64,000 nt of DNA from positions 34,064,735 through 34,128,734 of the forward strand of contig NC_059368.1 of the NCBI RefSeq assembly GCF_019703515.2. The letters are read 5' to 3'. The notes below the pieces were generated by a model that was given only the letters and a program-made list of their open reading frames with translations, searched no databases and had not been told where the DNA came from. Shown piece by piece: positions 32,236 to 43,880 of this stretch. The DNA comes from Myxocyprinus asiaticus. Taxonomy: Eukaryota; Chordata; Actinopteri; Cypriniformes; Catostomidae. Every line of letters starts with the position of its first letter. Position 1 is the first letter of the stretch. The position numbers and the translations under genes are program-made.

Positions 32236-33570
32236 AAACACACAGTATATTACTTATTTTTAACCAGGCTTTAAGGACATGTTCAACAGTTCAAAACAAC
32301 AGAACTCTCATTTCACGTTTTCACATATATCACATATTACACTTATTTGGAAAACACGCTGGGCTATAAATCATTAAATAAGATAAGATTAATTCTAAAT
32401 TTACATACCCAGTTCTCATATGTGTGCAGAGAACATGGTCAAACTTCACACATGCAATCCATATGCATCCTTCAAAAATAACCCATAACAAACATTCACT
32501 TTTAACATATGAATCTTTTGAACACATATTTAATGCAATTTAACAACATTTTGTGTAAAATTTTATATTTTCCCAAATAATTATCAACCAATGAACAAAA
32601 ATGGGAGCTATCTTGCACAACGTATGCACCATGTATGCTCTGACATGTCTAACACAAGAGAGTGCTGGAAAATGGGGATTACCAGCCACCAATGTCACAA
32701 AGATCTGGTCTTAAAGGGGCCACGTCCAATTTATGACTACAGTTAAATTACATGAAATTTCTCCACTTGGCTACATTTACATTGGAAGTGCCATCGCTAA
32801 AAACAGAACAAGACGTGCTTTTCATATGGAGTTCAACGCAGTGCTTGATGCCCTTACACGAATCATTTGCATTCCATATCTAAAGTGAAAAGACAGCCTG
32901 CCGACTGATTAATATTAAACGAGGGCTTAATGTGCATTGCAGTGAATAGCCTGATAGTTCTTTCAGTCAGTCAACATCACACTTAGACTTTGGGAAATGT
33001 TTAATGTTATTCAAATTGGAGCTATTTTAGTGAATTTCTGTCTTTACACTGTGGAGTTTGGAAAATTTTTGTTACATAATGTATTGTTTTTTTATATTGT
33101 GTTGTTCTTTCCAAAGAACAAATAAATGCATTATTACATGAAATAAGTTTATATAGAGTCAAATTTTACTACTTTTAAAATCTGAGATTAAATCACAATT
33201 AACTATGAAAAATTATGAGAATAATCGCTATAATATACTATATAAATATATAGTATACACTGTATATGTGTGAGTGTGTGTGTGCAAGTTTGAAGCTTGT
33301 TCTAGCCTTTAAAAAAAAAAAAAAACACTTCTTGGCTTGCCATCTTCAGTTGAAAACCTCTGTGTTGAATCTGAATGCCATTTCAATTGTTTTGAGGGCA
33401 ACAGTGGGTTACTTCCTGCTGGGCATCAAAGAGAACCATGCCCTTGACATTTGGCAAGGCTGAAAAAATCTCAGTGCACAGCTGGAGAAAGGAGAAATTG
33501 GGTTGCATGGTGAGAAAGACATAGCTCAATATTGCATAACTCAATATGCTCCTAAGGACAGTGAGAGTGG
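32236..33570. other. AT-rich non-coding DNA, nothing identified
   Basis: Only short unrecognisable ORFs and a brief (TG)n tract near 33268-33283. Confidence 0.45.
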
Positions 33571-33825
33571 TCAATTGTTATTGAGGAACCTCACTCTCTG
33601 GGACAAAACACTGTTCATTAGTCTGCTGGAACTAGAAAGAATGCTCCTAAAGCGTGTGCCTAATGGCAGAAGCTGAAAAAGACTGTGAGATGGGTGAGTG
33701 GGATCCTTCACGGTGCTGGAGGCATTTCTGGAGCACCGTGTGAAATAAATGTCTGAGATAGAAGGGAGGGGGACACCAATGATCCAGTTCACAGTAGACC
33801 TTTTGTGATTAGGGCATGTTGTCAC
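33571..33825 (-). pseudogene. LINE ORF2 C-terminal tail fragment
   Basis: An 84-residue minus-strand frame reads GVPLPSISDIY, KDPTHPSHSLFQLLP and SSRLMNSVLSQRVRFLN. This pattern (DP.HP.H.LF.LLPSG.R.RS followed by S..FFPQAI.LLN) is typical of the extreme C-terminus of fish non-LTR retrotransposon RT proteins of the Rex1/L2/jockey type. The RT core is missing; a (TA)n tract and the next hAT element follow. Identification is by motif memory. Confidence 0.5.
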
Positions 33826-33852
33826 ACTATATTAGGTAAGTTGTCCTGCCAT

Positions 33853-33864
33853 TATATATATACA

Positions 33865-33906
<42 letters not shown>
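33853..33906. repeat. (TA)n microsatellite
   Basis: Two (TA)n runs split by CAG; the last bases form the TSD of the following hAT element. Confidence 0.9.
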
Positions 33907-33907
<1 letters not shown>

Positions 33908-33909
<2 letters not shown>

Positions 33910-35129
33910 GGGTTGGGGAGTAACAAAATACATGTAACGGGATTACGTATTTAAAATACAAAATATAAGTAACTGTATTCCACTACAGTTACAAATTAAA
34001 TCATTGGTATTTAGAATACAGTTACATTCAAAAAGTATTTTGATTACTGAAGAGATTATTTTGCATTTTATTGTCATTTGTTTCATTTAATATTTAGTCC
34101 TTTCAGATGGAAAACATTTATACATATAAATGATGCGATCCAAAGTGCATTTGAACAGCGGTGAAACACTTTCTTATGACGTTGTAACACTTCTCAGTGG
34201 AAGGAGGAGGCGAGAAGCAGATTTCCTGGTTCAGGTAAGCGTTTTTTTATTTTCCTCAGTGCCGCACAAACACACTCTCAGGGCTTTACATTGTTGGCAA
34301 ACACAGTCTAAAAACATCCACAAACTAGCTTACAAAATAAACTTTCAAATTTGTAATCATCAAAACTTATGGCTTCATAGTCCGTGCCCAGGCTCTCTAT
34401 CTCCTCTAACTGCTGTGTGGCTCTATTTATGCCGCTCTCCCCATGATCACTGAAATTAGAGACAGGTGTTAGACATAATTTAACTCAGGTGTAAGCGCCC
34501 TAACCGCTTTCTCTCTCTCCGGAGAGATGCTTGACCACGCCCCCGCTGCCACAGACGTGTTACAGTCATACCAGCAGACAGAGAAGTTTGAAGTAAGTAT
34601 GGAGCACAAGAAACAGAAATAAACCTTGTGTAAACTGTCAGCTTTACACTAAACTAAAATGCTATTTCTAGCCATTTTACATGCACATGTTACCAGGCAC
34701 AATCATATTTTTTTATCAAGAAAATTCATGTCGGATCATAATTTCTTTTTTTCTAGTAAGACCTTTGATCTTAGGGCAAAAATCTTATTCTTGATAATAA
34801 TTTTTGTATTGTTTTCCTGTAAAATATCTAAAAATCCTTAAAACAAGATCAGTTAGATTTATCTTGTTTTAGAAACAATACTGCATAAGATATTTAGGTT
34901 TTCCAGAGAATGTATTTTTAACATGTGTATTTTGTCTTACTGTACTGGCAGAGTTTTTATAGTCAAAACAAGTGAAAAAATCTACCAGTGCTGAAGAAGT
35001 AATACAAAGTATTTAGAATACTTTACTGACCTTGAGTAATCTAATGGAATACGTTACAAATTACATTTTAGAGCATGTATTCTGTAATCTGTAGTGGAAT
35101 ACATTTCAAAAGTAACCCTCCCAACCCTG
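33908..35129. mobile_element. Non-autonomous hAT-type element, 8-bp TSD (same family as 22538-24369)
   Basis: Ends CAGGGTTGGGGAGTAAC and AGTAACCCTCCCAACCCTG, with inverted, AT-rich subterminal sequence. The perfect TSD TATATATG lies at 33900-33907 and 35130-35137. There is no transposase. About 380 bp in its interior look like an inserted LTR (34183-34564). Confidence 0.85.
34183..34564 (-). repeat. Probable solo LTR inside the hAT element
   Basis: Read on the minus strand it starts TGTAACACGTCTGTGGCAGC, holds a TATA-like CATAAATAG, an AATAAA signal followed by CGCTTACCTG, and ends AGAAGTGTTACA. The segment TAACACCTGTCTCTAATTTC resembles TAACACTTGTCTCTCATTAT in the LTR-like sequence at 36554-36901. 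The TSD is not clear: the flanks read ATGACGT and GTCATA. Confidence 0.55.
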
Positions 35130-35137
35130 TATATATG

Positions 35138-35745
35138 ACACATGAAACCACAAAAAAAAAAAAATATTGATTAACATTGATATTCTTATAACTTACATTG
35201 ATAAGAATATCAAACCATATTTTAGTTTGGAGAATAGAATGCTATAGGATAAAAGAGTAGTTCTCCAAAAAAAAAAAAAAAAGTGTTATTTCAGGGTTTT
35301 TGCAGAAAGTGACGTTCTGAAATGTCATGTAAACGAGAACGCTGTTTTCCTTATGACGTTAGGGATCGAAAGAAAGTGATTTAACACACTCAGTTTTCTC
35401 CCAGAGAATGCAGCTTATGTCGCCATGAAAACACATTAGTGGCATTCTTCCATGTTTTTGAAGAGTGTGCATGTGAGTGGAAGAGATCGGATAACTCACG
35501 TCATAGGATGGAGCCATATATCATATCAACAAGTTAACAAAGCAGAAAGAATTCAGCAAAAAGCACATACACTATAAAATATACCCATATTTACTTATAT
35601 ATAATTAGATAATTTAAAATATCAGCTACTGTCCCTCACGTCCATGTATATGCGCTCAAATACACTGGGGAATCCAAGAGTTTTACGTTAGAGGGAAACC
35701 CTGCTAGTGCAGCGCAATTTGCTGCAGGTCATGAGGGAAAGGTAA
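35138..35745. other. Non-coding DNA, nothing identified
   Basis: A-rich tracts and no recognisable ORF or bounded repeat. Confidence 0.4.
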
Positions 35746-36232
35746 AGGGGTCATGACATGCCTTTTTTTTATTATTTTGATATGTAATATTTAACATTAA
35801 TAAATTGTTTTGCACAATAAAAAAAAAAAAAAAAAACTGTCATATATTTGTAAAACATCATCATTTTCCACCCTCATTTTGACCCTCTGTCAGAAATGAT
35901 TGGTTTTGGTGCTGCTTCTCCTTTCAGACCTGACAGTAAACGGCCACTGTTATGATTGGCTCTCTGCTCTTCATTGATCAGCTCTCTCCTTGCCATCTCA
36001 TTGCTCACCGCCACTGGGCGTGGCAATGGTAGTTATTAGGTAAAGATTAAAATGTGACATCACATGGTGGAGGAAGTAGAGAATGAGTCATTTGGAAGCT
36101 TGGTTTCAACAAATGCTCTTTTTGCAGTGAGTAGGAAGTTCTGAGTTCTCAAACTTACAGTATATTTTTAAAATAGAATGACCCTTATATGTTAAAAGAT
36201 TATGGAAAATTTGATTCCTCATGTCATGATAT
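35746..36232. mobile_element. Non-autonomous DNA transposon with GTCATGACATG ends
   Basis: The left end AAAGGGGTCATGACATGCC and the reverse complement of the right end (ATATCATGACATGAGGAATC) share the ATGACATG core, and the interior holds GATTGGCT words. The family is familiar from cyprinid genomes. The TSD was not resolved because of the (TA)n at the right edge. Confidence 0.55.
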
Positions 36233-36553
36233 ATATATATCATGTATATATATCAAATATATTTAAGGTATCAAACAGCAACAACTCTGGAATATCTGTA
36301 AATAAATCGAAGCAACAGAGAATAAAATGGCAAAGTCTTCCTCGTATGGCATGTTTGTTATTTACACAAGCCTCACTGGGAAATTATGTTGCTGTGGAAA
36401 AAGCTGCTTACTGACCGAGCTGCATGTATAAGTGTGTCATACCTATTATGATGAACTGATCGTTGTTATGTTCATTATTAATTCTCAAATCAAATAACAT
36501 CATACGTTAGTATTGATATCATTAACATGACATTGACATAACAACCTGGGGCC
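36233..36553. other. Non-coding DNA, nothing identified
   Basis: The ORF at 36202-36414 is not recognisable. Confidence 0.4.
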
Positions 36554-36901
36554 TGTGGTCATGTGTCTGTCTGCAGGAGAGGGAAAGTGGTAAGGCTCAT
36601 CACCTGGGCTGTAATTACTCTAACACTTGTCTCTCATTATAGTGATGGCGGAGGGAGACCTGATAAGGCACGCCAGAGCATCAGAGTGGGGGAGAGAGTG
36701 GCAAAGAGAAGTGGTGTCTGAATGACTGGCAGCGATAACCAGAGACTGAATAGTTCTATGAGATATTAAAAGCCCTGTTTGAGTTGGCCACTGAGAGCCA
36801 TTTCTTTTGTTTCATCTGAGTGTGTGAAGAAAATAAATACTCACCTCAACTGTTCACTGTCTCCTGACTCTTCCATTGCCCACGAACTTAGATCTTTCAC
36901 A
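36554..36901 (+). repeat. Probable solo LTR
   Basis: Starts near TGTGGTCATGTGTC and ends ATCTTTCACA. It holds GAAGAAAATAAATACTCACC near the 3' side (polyadenylation signal then an LTR-like R/U5), and shares the TAACAC-TGTCTCT-ATT segment with the sequence at 34183-34564. No internal retrotransposon sequence adjoins it. Boundaries are approximate and no TSD was found. Confidence 0.45.
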
Positions 36902-37473
36902 CGTACATATGATCAGATTTGATCCTAAATTCCTTGGATTTACAGATGTAAAAATGTTCTTATGTATATGTCAACTGACAAGCATGTGTATGAACATTTT
37001 GAGTGCTTATGCTCCGGTGTGCCAGTGCACGCTGACTTTTTTTTTTTTTTTTTAGTAATGCAAATACGAATCAGTGACAGACTGAATTTATTAATAAATG
37101 AGTGAGCACGTTTAGGTGATCAAGAATATTCTGATATGAGTCAGAAGGTGGTCTTATTTAGATTATGTATGTGTAATGGTTTATTTTGGATATCTGCTGT
37201 AACATAATATTTATTTAGCCCTGTCTGCACATTTCCATATTAAATTAATTTTGAGACCTACCAGATTACAGGCAGGTGTAATATACAGTAAGTATTATGT
37301 CAAGCACATTTTTGTAGTGAGGAGGAGGAGAGATTATAGTTAAACAAAGCTAAATCAATATACAGATGGCTAAAAAGCACCACAGTACAGTCTCACATAA
37401 AAACTCATCTACATTTTTTTTTTAATCAATTCATTGTTCAGCCTTTTGTAACCTGTTGTCTTGTCTGCTATAT
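36902..37473. other. Non-coding DNA, nothing identified
   Basis: AT-rich with a T run at about 37039-37055. Confidence 0.4.
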
Positions 37474-37487
37474 GAAAAAGAGCATGT

Positions 37488-37885
37488 GGGGGCCTGGGTA
37501 GCTCAGCGAGTAAAGACGCTGACTACCAACCCTGGAGTTGCAAGTTCAAATCCAGGGCGTGCTGAGTGACTCCAGCCAGGTCTCCTAAGCAATCAAATTG
37601 GTCTGGTTGCTAGGAAGGGTAGAGTCACATGGGGTAACTTCCTCATGGTCGCTATAATGTGGTTCGCTCTCAGTGGGGAGCGTAGTGAGTTGTTCATGGA
37701 TGCCGCATAGAGTAGAGTGAAGCCTCCACGTGTGCTATGTCTCCATGGTAACATGCTCAACAAGTCATGTGATAAGATGCACAGATTGATGCAGAGCCAG
37801 CTGAGATTCATCCTATGACACCTGGATTGAGGCAAGTCACTATGCCACCATGAAGATTTAGAGCATAATAAAAAGGGAAAAAAAA
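37488..37885 (+). mobile_element. tRNA-derived SINE with perfect 14-bp TSD
   Basis: The 5' head is tRNA-like: CCTGGGTAGCTCAGCGAG (A-box region) and GCAAGTTCAAATCCAGG (B-box region), giving an internal Pol III promoter. A family-specific body follows (GCGTGCTGAGTGACTCCAGC, TAGAGTCACATGGGGTAAC, AGTGAAGCCTCCACG), then an A-rich tail. GAAAAAGAGCATGT is repeated exactly at 37474-37487 and 37886-37899. The same family is at 58423-58870. It is not a functional tRNA: the 5' head is not a full cloverleaf that I can fold with confidence. Confidence 0.9.
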
Positions 37886-37899
37886 GAAAAAGAGCATGT

Positions 37900-38173
37900 A
37901 AACCTCTTCTTGGAATTAAGGTTTAGTAAGAATATGACATTGGTTGAAAAATGGTGTGGCTTTACAGTGGAAAGTTTTTATAAATGAGGCCCCTGATTCT
38001 TATCTGTCCTAACGTCACGTCGCAAACTCACTGATTCTAACAATATGACATTTGACAACAAGCCCTAAACCACACTCAAAAATTAAAATGGAGACCATTA
38101 CAGATGCTGATATTGCAAACTTTGCTTAACACTTTAGTTTGATTTCATTAAACTGGACTGCCGTTTTTAATTA

Positions 38174-38204
<31 letters not shown>

Positions 38205-38777
38205 TTTATTAATGTTAGAAAAGGTAACCATATGAAATTAGTTCAAGACAAAATGAAAGGACAAATGTGAAATATTTAACACCAATGTAAATGTGTGCAT
38301 TATGTGTTTAAAGTTCTGAAATGTTAAACACCCCGTGGGAATTACATTACACTATTCTTGCCCCTCACAGTGGAAAACACATTCAAAAATGCTTGACAAA
38401 TTTGATGGGATTAAAATAAAGCAAGTCATTTCTGCATTTATTTTCTAAAGGTACTGTAGCCATCAACAGCTGAAGGGCAACATTTTTAGATGGCAGGTAC
38501 TTCACACACTCACACTGAATTTAATAATTCACTAATTTATGTCAGCTGATCCCAGCTGTATTACTGTACAATAGAACTCACTGCTAACCACTTAAAATAG
38601 AGAATAATATTTGCTTTCAGGTATTTTATTTTTATTATGATTATTATAAAGTGTTTTATCTTTGATGATCAAACCATGCACTTGATGATAATCCATGATG
38701 AATTTCTAAGGCATCATTTTATAAAAATTTAGCTTTGATTGGTGTAGGGTCATAAGGGTTTCTATGGATTTGAGAAC
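37900..38777. other. Non-coding DNA before DIRS copy B
   Basis: Contains a (TTA)n/(TTTA)n tract at about 38170-38212 and otherwise nothing that I can identify. Confidence 0.45.
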
Positions 38778-39105
38778 GTCATGGTTACTTGCGTAACCTC
38801 CGTTCCCTGATGGAGGGAACGAGATGTTGTGTAGATGTAGTGACACTAGGGGTCACTCTTGGGAGCCCGAGACACCTCTGGTCTTTGATAAAAGGCCAAT
38901 GAAAATTGGCGAGTGGTATTTGCATGCCACTCCCCCGAACATACGGGTATAAAAGGAGCTGGTAAACAACCACTCATTCAGGTTTTATGCTGAGGAGCCG
39001 AGACAAGGTCCGGCCATTTCAGCGGGTAGTTCAGCTTTGTGGCAGGAGGGACACAAGGTTTCGTTCCCTCCATCAGGGAACGGAGGTTACGCAAGTAACC
39101 ATGAC
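38778..39105 (+). repeat. DIRS copy B right ITR with promoter motifs
   Basis: Outer palindromes GGTTACTTGCGTAACC and GTTCCCTGATGGAGGGAAC, then the ITR with GCCAATGAAAATTGGC, ATTTGCAT and TATAAAAG (about 38950), pointing into the element. The distal edge repeats the palindromes in reverse as part of the ICR. Confidence 0.8.
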
Positions 39106-39160
39106 ATTCACTATCTGTCACTCACTCGACGTTGTGTCGATGTAGTGACACTAGGGGTCC
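39061..39160 (-). repeat. DIRS copy B internal complementary region
   Basis: Fuses the right-terminus palindromes (to GACAT at 39103-39107) with the left-terminus sequence CTATCTGTCACTCACTCGAC. The junction GTTCCC has mutated to ATTCAC. Confidence 0.75.
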
Positions 39161-39912
39161 CTATACAAAACGCCGCTAGGCTGAACTGTGTTACGTGAAC
39201 TGGCAATATGTGGTGGGCAGACTTGCTGTGTGCCTCATAGCCAGCACACCAGGTCGACACGTAACCTCCCCCAACATAGTAATGAGTGTCGAACGGCCCT
39301 TTTTGGGGACAAGTCGACTAACCAAGAGATAGAGACAGGCTTAACCCAGTCGTGGCCTCTTTCCCCTTCTTTTTTTCCACTCCCTAAAAAAAAGGGGGAT
39401 TATCCGACTGGGCCGACCAGGTCTAGTTGGGAGGTGTCCCTCCCAAGGGGAGGACACCGTGGAGACCACACCTCACCAAGAGAAAGGGGGGATATTTAAG
39501 TGGAAAATACGTCACATGGTCTTGCCGATCATGTGGAGAAGTCTCATGGTAGGTCCTACCCAACGGGGGAGGAGTTACTACAAACATGGAGACTGTGGCA
39601 GAGGGGCCTCTGCCCAAGGAAGACGCAGTTTGCCAACAGGGAAACGAATTAGCGGAAAATATACATCACATGGGGTTTCCTACAGGGAACCGCCACATGC
39701 GGAACACCTACCCCAGAACAGGGCTTTTAGTTAGCATGTGTACTGGGCCGGCAGCGAGTCTCTCTGAAAACTCGACTGCCACAGGGCTCGGAGGAAGTCA
39801 ACCAGGGAACATAGTTTGTGAACACTACTGGGAGTTAATGGCGCACGTCTTCAGCTCAGAGGAGGTAAAATGCGCTATGTGCAAGCGATACACCCGGCCG
39901 GCTATCCCGGGC

Positions 39913-40905
39913 TTATCCGCTTGTATTGCATGCCACTACCTGGGATGAAACCGGTTCCACCCGGAGGTTGTAGAACCTTACAAAGGTGTTGGGTGTTGCC
40001 CAGCCCACTGCTCTGCAAATGTCTGTTAGAGAGGCACCCCTGGCCAGGGCCCAGGAGGCTGCTACACCCCTGGTAGAATGGGCTCGTAGCGCCACTGGGG
40101 GCGGAACATCCTGGGCATGATATGCCATAGCTATGGGGTCAATGAGCCAGTGGGTGTTCCTCTGCTTGGAGACAGTGCTTCCTTTCTGCTGTGCACCAAA
40201 GCAGACAAAGAGCTGCTCAGAGATCTTAAAGCTCTGCGTGCGATCCAAATAGATGTATAAAGCGCGCACCGGACACAGGAACGACAGGGCTGGGTCTGTT
40301 TCCTCCTGGGGCAGTGCTTGCAGGTTCACCACCTGGTCCCTAAAAGGGTTCGTGGGAACCTTGGGCACATAGCCCGGCTGGGGTCTCAGGATCACGTGAG
40401 AGTAGCCCGGACCGAACTCCAGGCACGTTTCGCTGACAGAGAACGCTTGCAGGTCTCCTACCCTCTTGATGGAGGTGAGCGCAGTCAGGAGGGCAGTCTT
40501 CATGGAGAGTGCCTTAAGCTCAGATGACTGCAAAGGCTCAAAGGGGGCTCTCTGTAGACACTGAAGAACTACAAAGAGGTCCCATGAGGGAACGAGGTGC
40601 GGACTGGAGGGATTTAGCCTCCTGGCGCCTCTCAGGAACCTGATGATCAGGTCATGCTTCCCTAAGGAGTGTCGTGGTGTGCTGCTATAGCGGCAATGTA
40701 CATCTTCAAGGTGGAAAGGGACAGCCGCCCTTCCAACCTCTCTTGCAGGAAGGAAAGCACCAATCCGACTGCGCATCTCTGGGGGTCTTCCCATTGGGAA
40801 GAACACCACTTAGCAAACAGATGCCACTTAAAGGCATACAGGTGCCTCGTAGAGGTGGTAGACCGCTTAGGTCTTCCGCGTCCCATCCAGGGGCCAGACA
40901 TGGAG
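39913..40905 (-). pseudogene. DIRS tyrosine recombinase, copy B
   Basis: The catalytic domain is open and well preserved from about 40668 down to the stop at 39913: SIKRVGDLQAFS (first catalytic Arg), VPTNPFRDQVVNLQ, LRAHSTRGVAASWALARGAS (H-x-x-R) and ATPNTFVRFYNL (Tyr). The N-terminal part (TLKMYIAAIAAHHD, LYAFKWHLFAKWCSS) lies in another frame (40901-40662), so a frameshift near 40665 breaks the gene, and the annotated open frame begins out of register. Copy B's recombinase domain is the best-preserved DIRS coding segment in the window. Confidence 0.85.
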
Positions 40906-42462
40906 ATTCCAGAGGTCTGGTTGCATGGTGCACTGTCCCTGAGAAAGAAGGTCCTTCCTCAGGGGAATTCACCAGGGGGGCAGTCGCGAGGAGCGTGAGG
41001 TCCGAGAACCACTTCTGGGTGGGCCAGTAGGGTGGTACCAGGATGACCTGCTCCTCGTCCTCCCTGACCTTGCACAGAATCTGTGCAAGTAGGCTCACTG
41101 AGGGAAACACATATTTGCACAGGCCAGGGGGCCAGCTGTGTGCCAGCGTGTCTATACCGAGAGGTGCCTCGGTCAGGGCATACCAGAGCAGGCAGTGGGA
41201 GGATTTTTGGGAGGCGAACAGGTCTACCTGTGCCTGTCCGAATCAACTCCAGATCAGCTGGAGCACCTGAGGGTGGAGTCTCCACTCTCCCCTGAGGGTA
41301 ACCTGCCGTGACAGCGCGTCTGCTGCAGTGTTGAGGTCGCCCGGGATGTGAGTGGCTCACAGCAACTTGAGGTGCTGCTGACTCCAGAGGAGGAGACTTG
41401 GCGGTTGACATATGCTACCGTTGCCGTGTTGTCTGTCCGAAATAACATGTGCTTGCCATGGATCAAGGGCCGGAACCTCTGCAGGGCAAGCAGAATTGCC
41501 AGCAACTCGAGGCAGTTGATGTGCCAACACAGCCGCGGGCCCGTCATTAAGCCATCGGCTGTGTGCCCGTTGCAAACAGTGCCCCAGCCCATTTTGGAGG
41601 CATCTGTTGTGACCATGACATGCCTGGAGACCTGCTCTAGGGGAACGCCTGCCCGTAGAAATGTGAGGTCGGTCCAAGGGCTGAAGATGTGGTGACAGAC
41701 CAGTATGATGACCACGCAATGTGTCCCTCAGTGCCATGCCCATCTCGGGACTCGAGTTTGAAGCCAGTGCTGAAGCGGTCTCATATGCATCAACCCAAGC
41801 GGAGTGGCCACCACTGAGGATGTCATATGCCCCAGGAGCCTCTGAAACAATTTCAGTGGAATCGCTGTTTTCTGTTTGAACGCCTTCAAACAGGACAGCA
41901 ACGACTGTGCATGCTCGCTCTTGAGGCGTGCCGTCAACGAGACTGAGTCCAACTCCAAACCGAGAAAAGAGATGCTCTGAACCGGGAGGAGCTTGCTCTT
42001 TTCCCAGTTGACCCGAAGCCCTAGTCGGCTGAGGTGTGAGAGCACCAGGTCCCTGTGTGCACACAACACATCCCGAGAGTGAGCTAGGATTAGCCAACCA
42101 TCGGGATAGTTGAGGATGCGAATGCCCACTTCCCTTAGGCAAGGGCTGCCTCTGCGACCTTCGTGAAGATGCGAGGGAACAAGGATAGACTGAAAGGGAG
42201 GACCATGTACTGATACACCCCACCCTCGAATGCAAACCGCAGGAAGGGTGTGTGTCGAGGTAGAATCGAGATGTGGAAGTACGCGTCCATCAGGTCTACC
42301 GCCGCGAACCAATCTTGATGCCGGACGCTCGCTAGAGTGCGTCAGCATCTAGGACGGGAGTCTGTGTAAAGCCCGGTTCAGTACTCGCAGGTCCAAGATT
42401 GGCCGCAACCCACCGCCTTTTTTCGGTACAATGAAGTAGGGGCTGTAAAACCCCTTCTTCAT
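40906..42462 (-). pseudogene. DIRS reverse transcriptase-RNase H, copy B
   Basis: Begins MKKGFYSPYFIVPKKGGGL at 42462, with intact LDLRVLNRALHRLPS followed by a stop (TAG). Motif A falls in a shifted frame around 42290. The YLDD word has become YPDG (LNYPDGWLILAHSR, about 42115), which would abolish polymerase activity even without the frameshifts. It keeps LTARLKSEHAQSLLSC and PLKLFQRLLGHM (about 41945-41830), missing in copies A and C. RNase H words are TTDASKMGWGTV, NCLELLAILLALQ and FRTDNTATVAYVN. Part of the segment after RNase H is also frame-broken. Confidence 0.85.
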
Positions 42463-43008
42463 CTCGGCCAGAGGGACAATCTCGTCAGACGTACCAGCGG
42501 GTGGGGCCTTGCAGCGGGGCAGAGCCTGAGGTGCCACACCGTGTCGTGGCCCTGCTGAGTTCAGGGACATCGAAGTATTTATTTGGTTCCTTGTGACCAC
42601 CCCCGGAACAGCCTGGGATTGGGGAGGAAGAGGCCTGTCCTCGTGACCCATGGAGGCTGTCACATCGGGGGCAGATTTGTGCCGCAGCTGGGCTATCAGG
42701 GGCGGGGAAACTGCCGATGGAGCGCCAAACCTGCCAAATAGAGTGGTGGACGGTGGTTTGTGATGACGGCCGTGCACACCAGATATGTGACCCAGGGAAC
42801 AAGGAAACTGCTCTTGCTGAACTCTTGGGTACTGCAGCCACTTGGGCATGCAGCGCAATTAAATGCAAAGGTAACAAAAGATTCTCCTCCTGGCCCTCGA
42901 CCGGGGGATGGAGTGGTCTGCTTACCAGCTCCAGAGCAGCGGGTGTTGTCGTCCCAGAGCAGCGGGTGTCGTCGTCCCTGGGTCGCCCGTCTTAGGGACA
43001 CTTCGAAC
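42463..43008 (-). pseudogene. DIRS copy B remnant between gag and RT
   Basis: Low-complexity, frame-broken sequence matching the corresponding parts of copies A and C up to about 43008. A local direct duplication of about 27 bp (CCAGAGCAGCGGGTGT twice, about 42931-42972) is specific to this copy. Beyond 43008 the sequence is unrelated. Confidence 0.7.
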
Positions 43009-43639
43009 CTGAGCACGCCCATGACTTTCACTGGTCAAACAAACAGACTGTCCCACCACAAACAATGCAATAGCCAGTGTTGCAACATTGATCTGATCAA
43101 AATTTTTTAACTAACAGAGCATTGTTTTGATTACACACAGTGAGGGAAATCAACCTGCGAAGAGCTTACTCATCACTATCTCAGTTAAGTATTTTAAAAG
43201 TAGTTTAACATTGAAATTTTTTAATTTATTTTCAGCTAAATGTGTGTTAAAATGTTTTGTGTCATCATAGATGACCATCTTTCCTTTTGTGGACCACATT
43301 GCAGCAGCTGTCGGGTTCAGCTGCTTCATGCTCCACAACTTTAATAAAATGTTTCATTCTTAACAACTACTTTGCCCAGGTCATAGTCATTTCGAGTTGC
43401 ACTGCTGTAAATGCAACATCTACAACACTTAAACTTGAGGCATATACAGAGTGGTGTACTTTCTTTCATATTACACATATGCTGAGGATGCTTCACTTGC
43501 TGCTTGTATCTGCTAGGATTTGTTCCTGGCTTACACTGCTGCCAATAACCTTGCCCTCCAATACTTTCAATCCTTTATCAAGCTACACAACCCCATCCCA
43601 GCTGCTAAGATCGACAATCTATTCTATTTTTAGATGTAA
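43009..43639. other. Non-coding DNA, nothing identified
   Basis: ORFs at 43287-43736 are not recognisable and overlap an old repeat. Confidence 0.4.
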
Positions 43640-43880
43640 ATTATTAAATAAAGTCAACACGAATGCATATTTCATTAACCCTAGCCCCTGTAACCTAAAC
43701 CCCAACCCTAAACCTAACTGTCATCGATGTAAATAATTAATTTTAGAGCGAAAATGCAACCTTTGAATCTCAACCGAGGATGGCATTTGATAATCATTTG
43801 GCTAAATGGGTTGATTTCAGGGTACACAAACTTTCAAAAGCAACATGTCGATTTCCTGTGTGATTATGTTATACTGTGGC
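43640..43880 (+). repeat. Copy of a dispersed repeat (see 1096 and 45560)
   Basis: Includes AATGCATATTTCATTAACCC with CCCTAAACCTAACTGTCATC, then AAAATGCAACCTTTGAATC, then GATTTCAGGGTAC and CTGTGTGATTATG. The first half matches 45568-45705 and the second half matches 1096-1175, so three partial copies define one longer repeat. Confidence 0.6.

Larger units (their letters stand above)
38778..43008 (-). mobile_element. DIRS-like retrotransposon, copy B, 5'-truncated
   Basis: Read on the minus strand, the 3' end is complete (terminus GTCATGG... at 38778, right ITR, ICR with junction at 39105/39106, YR, RT-RNase H), but homology stops near 43008, within the gag 3' region. The left ITR and most of gag are therefore missing. 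Unlike copies A and C, it keeps the RT words LDLRVLNRALH and the RT-RNase H connection, so it is closer to the intact family sequence there. Confidence 0.9.

Noticed and set aside
37488..37570. tRNA gene-like sequence with A and B boxes
   Set aside because: It is the head of a SINE with an A-rich tail and a perfect TSD, not a free-standing tRNA gene.
43685..43725. Telomere-like CCCTAA/CCCTAAAC words (also 17727-17750 and 45610-45660)
   Set aside because: Only a few degenerate units inside dispersed repeats; no telomeric array.
43287..43736. 149-codon ORF considered as a host exon
   Set aside because: Low-complexity, overlaps a dispersed repeat, no splice-site support or family resemblance.
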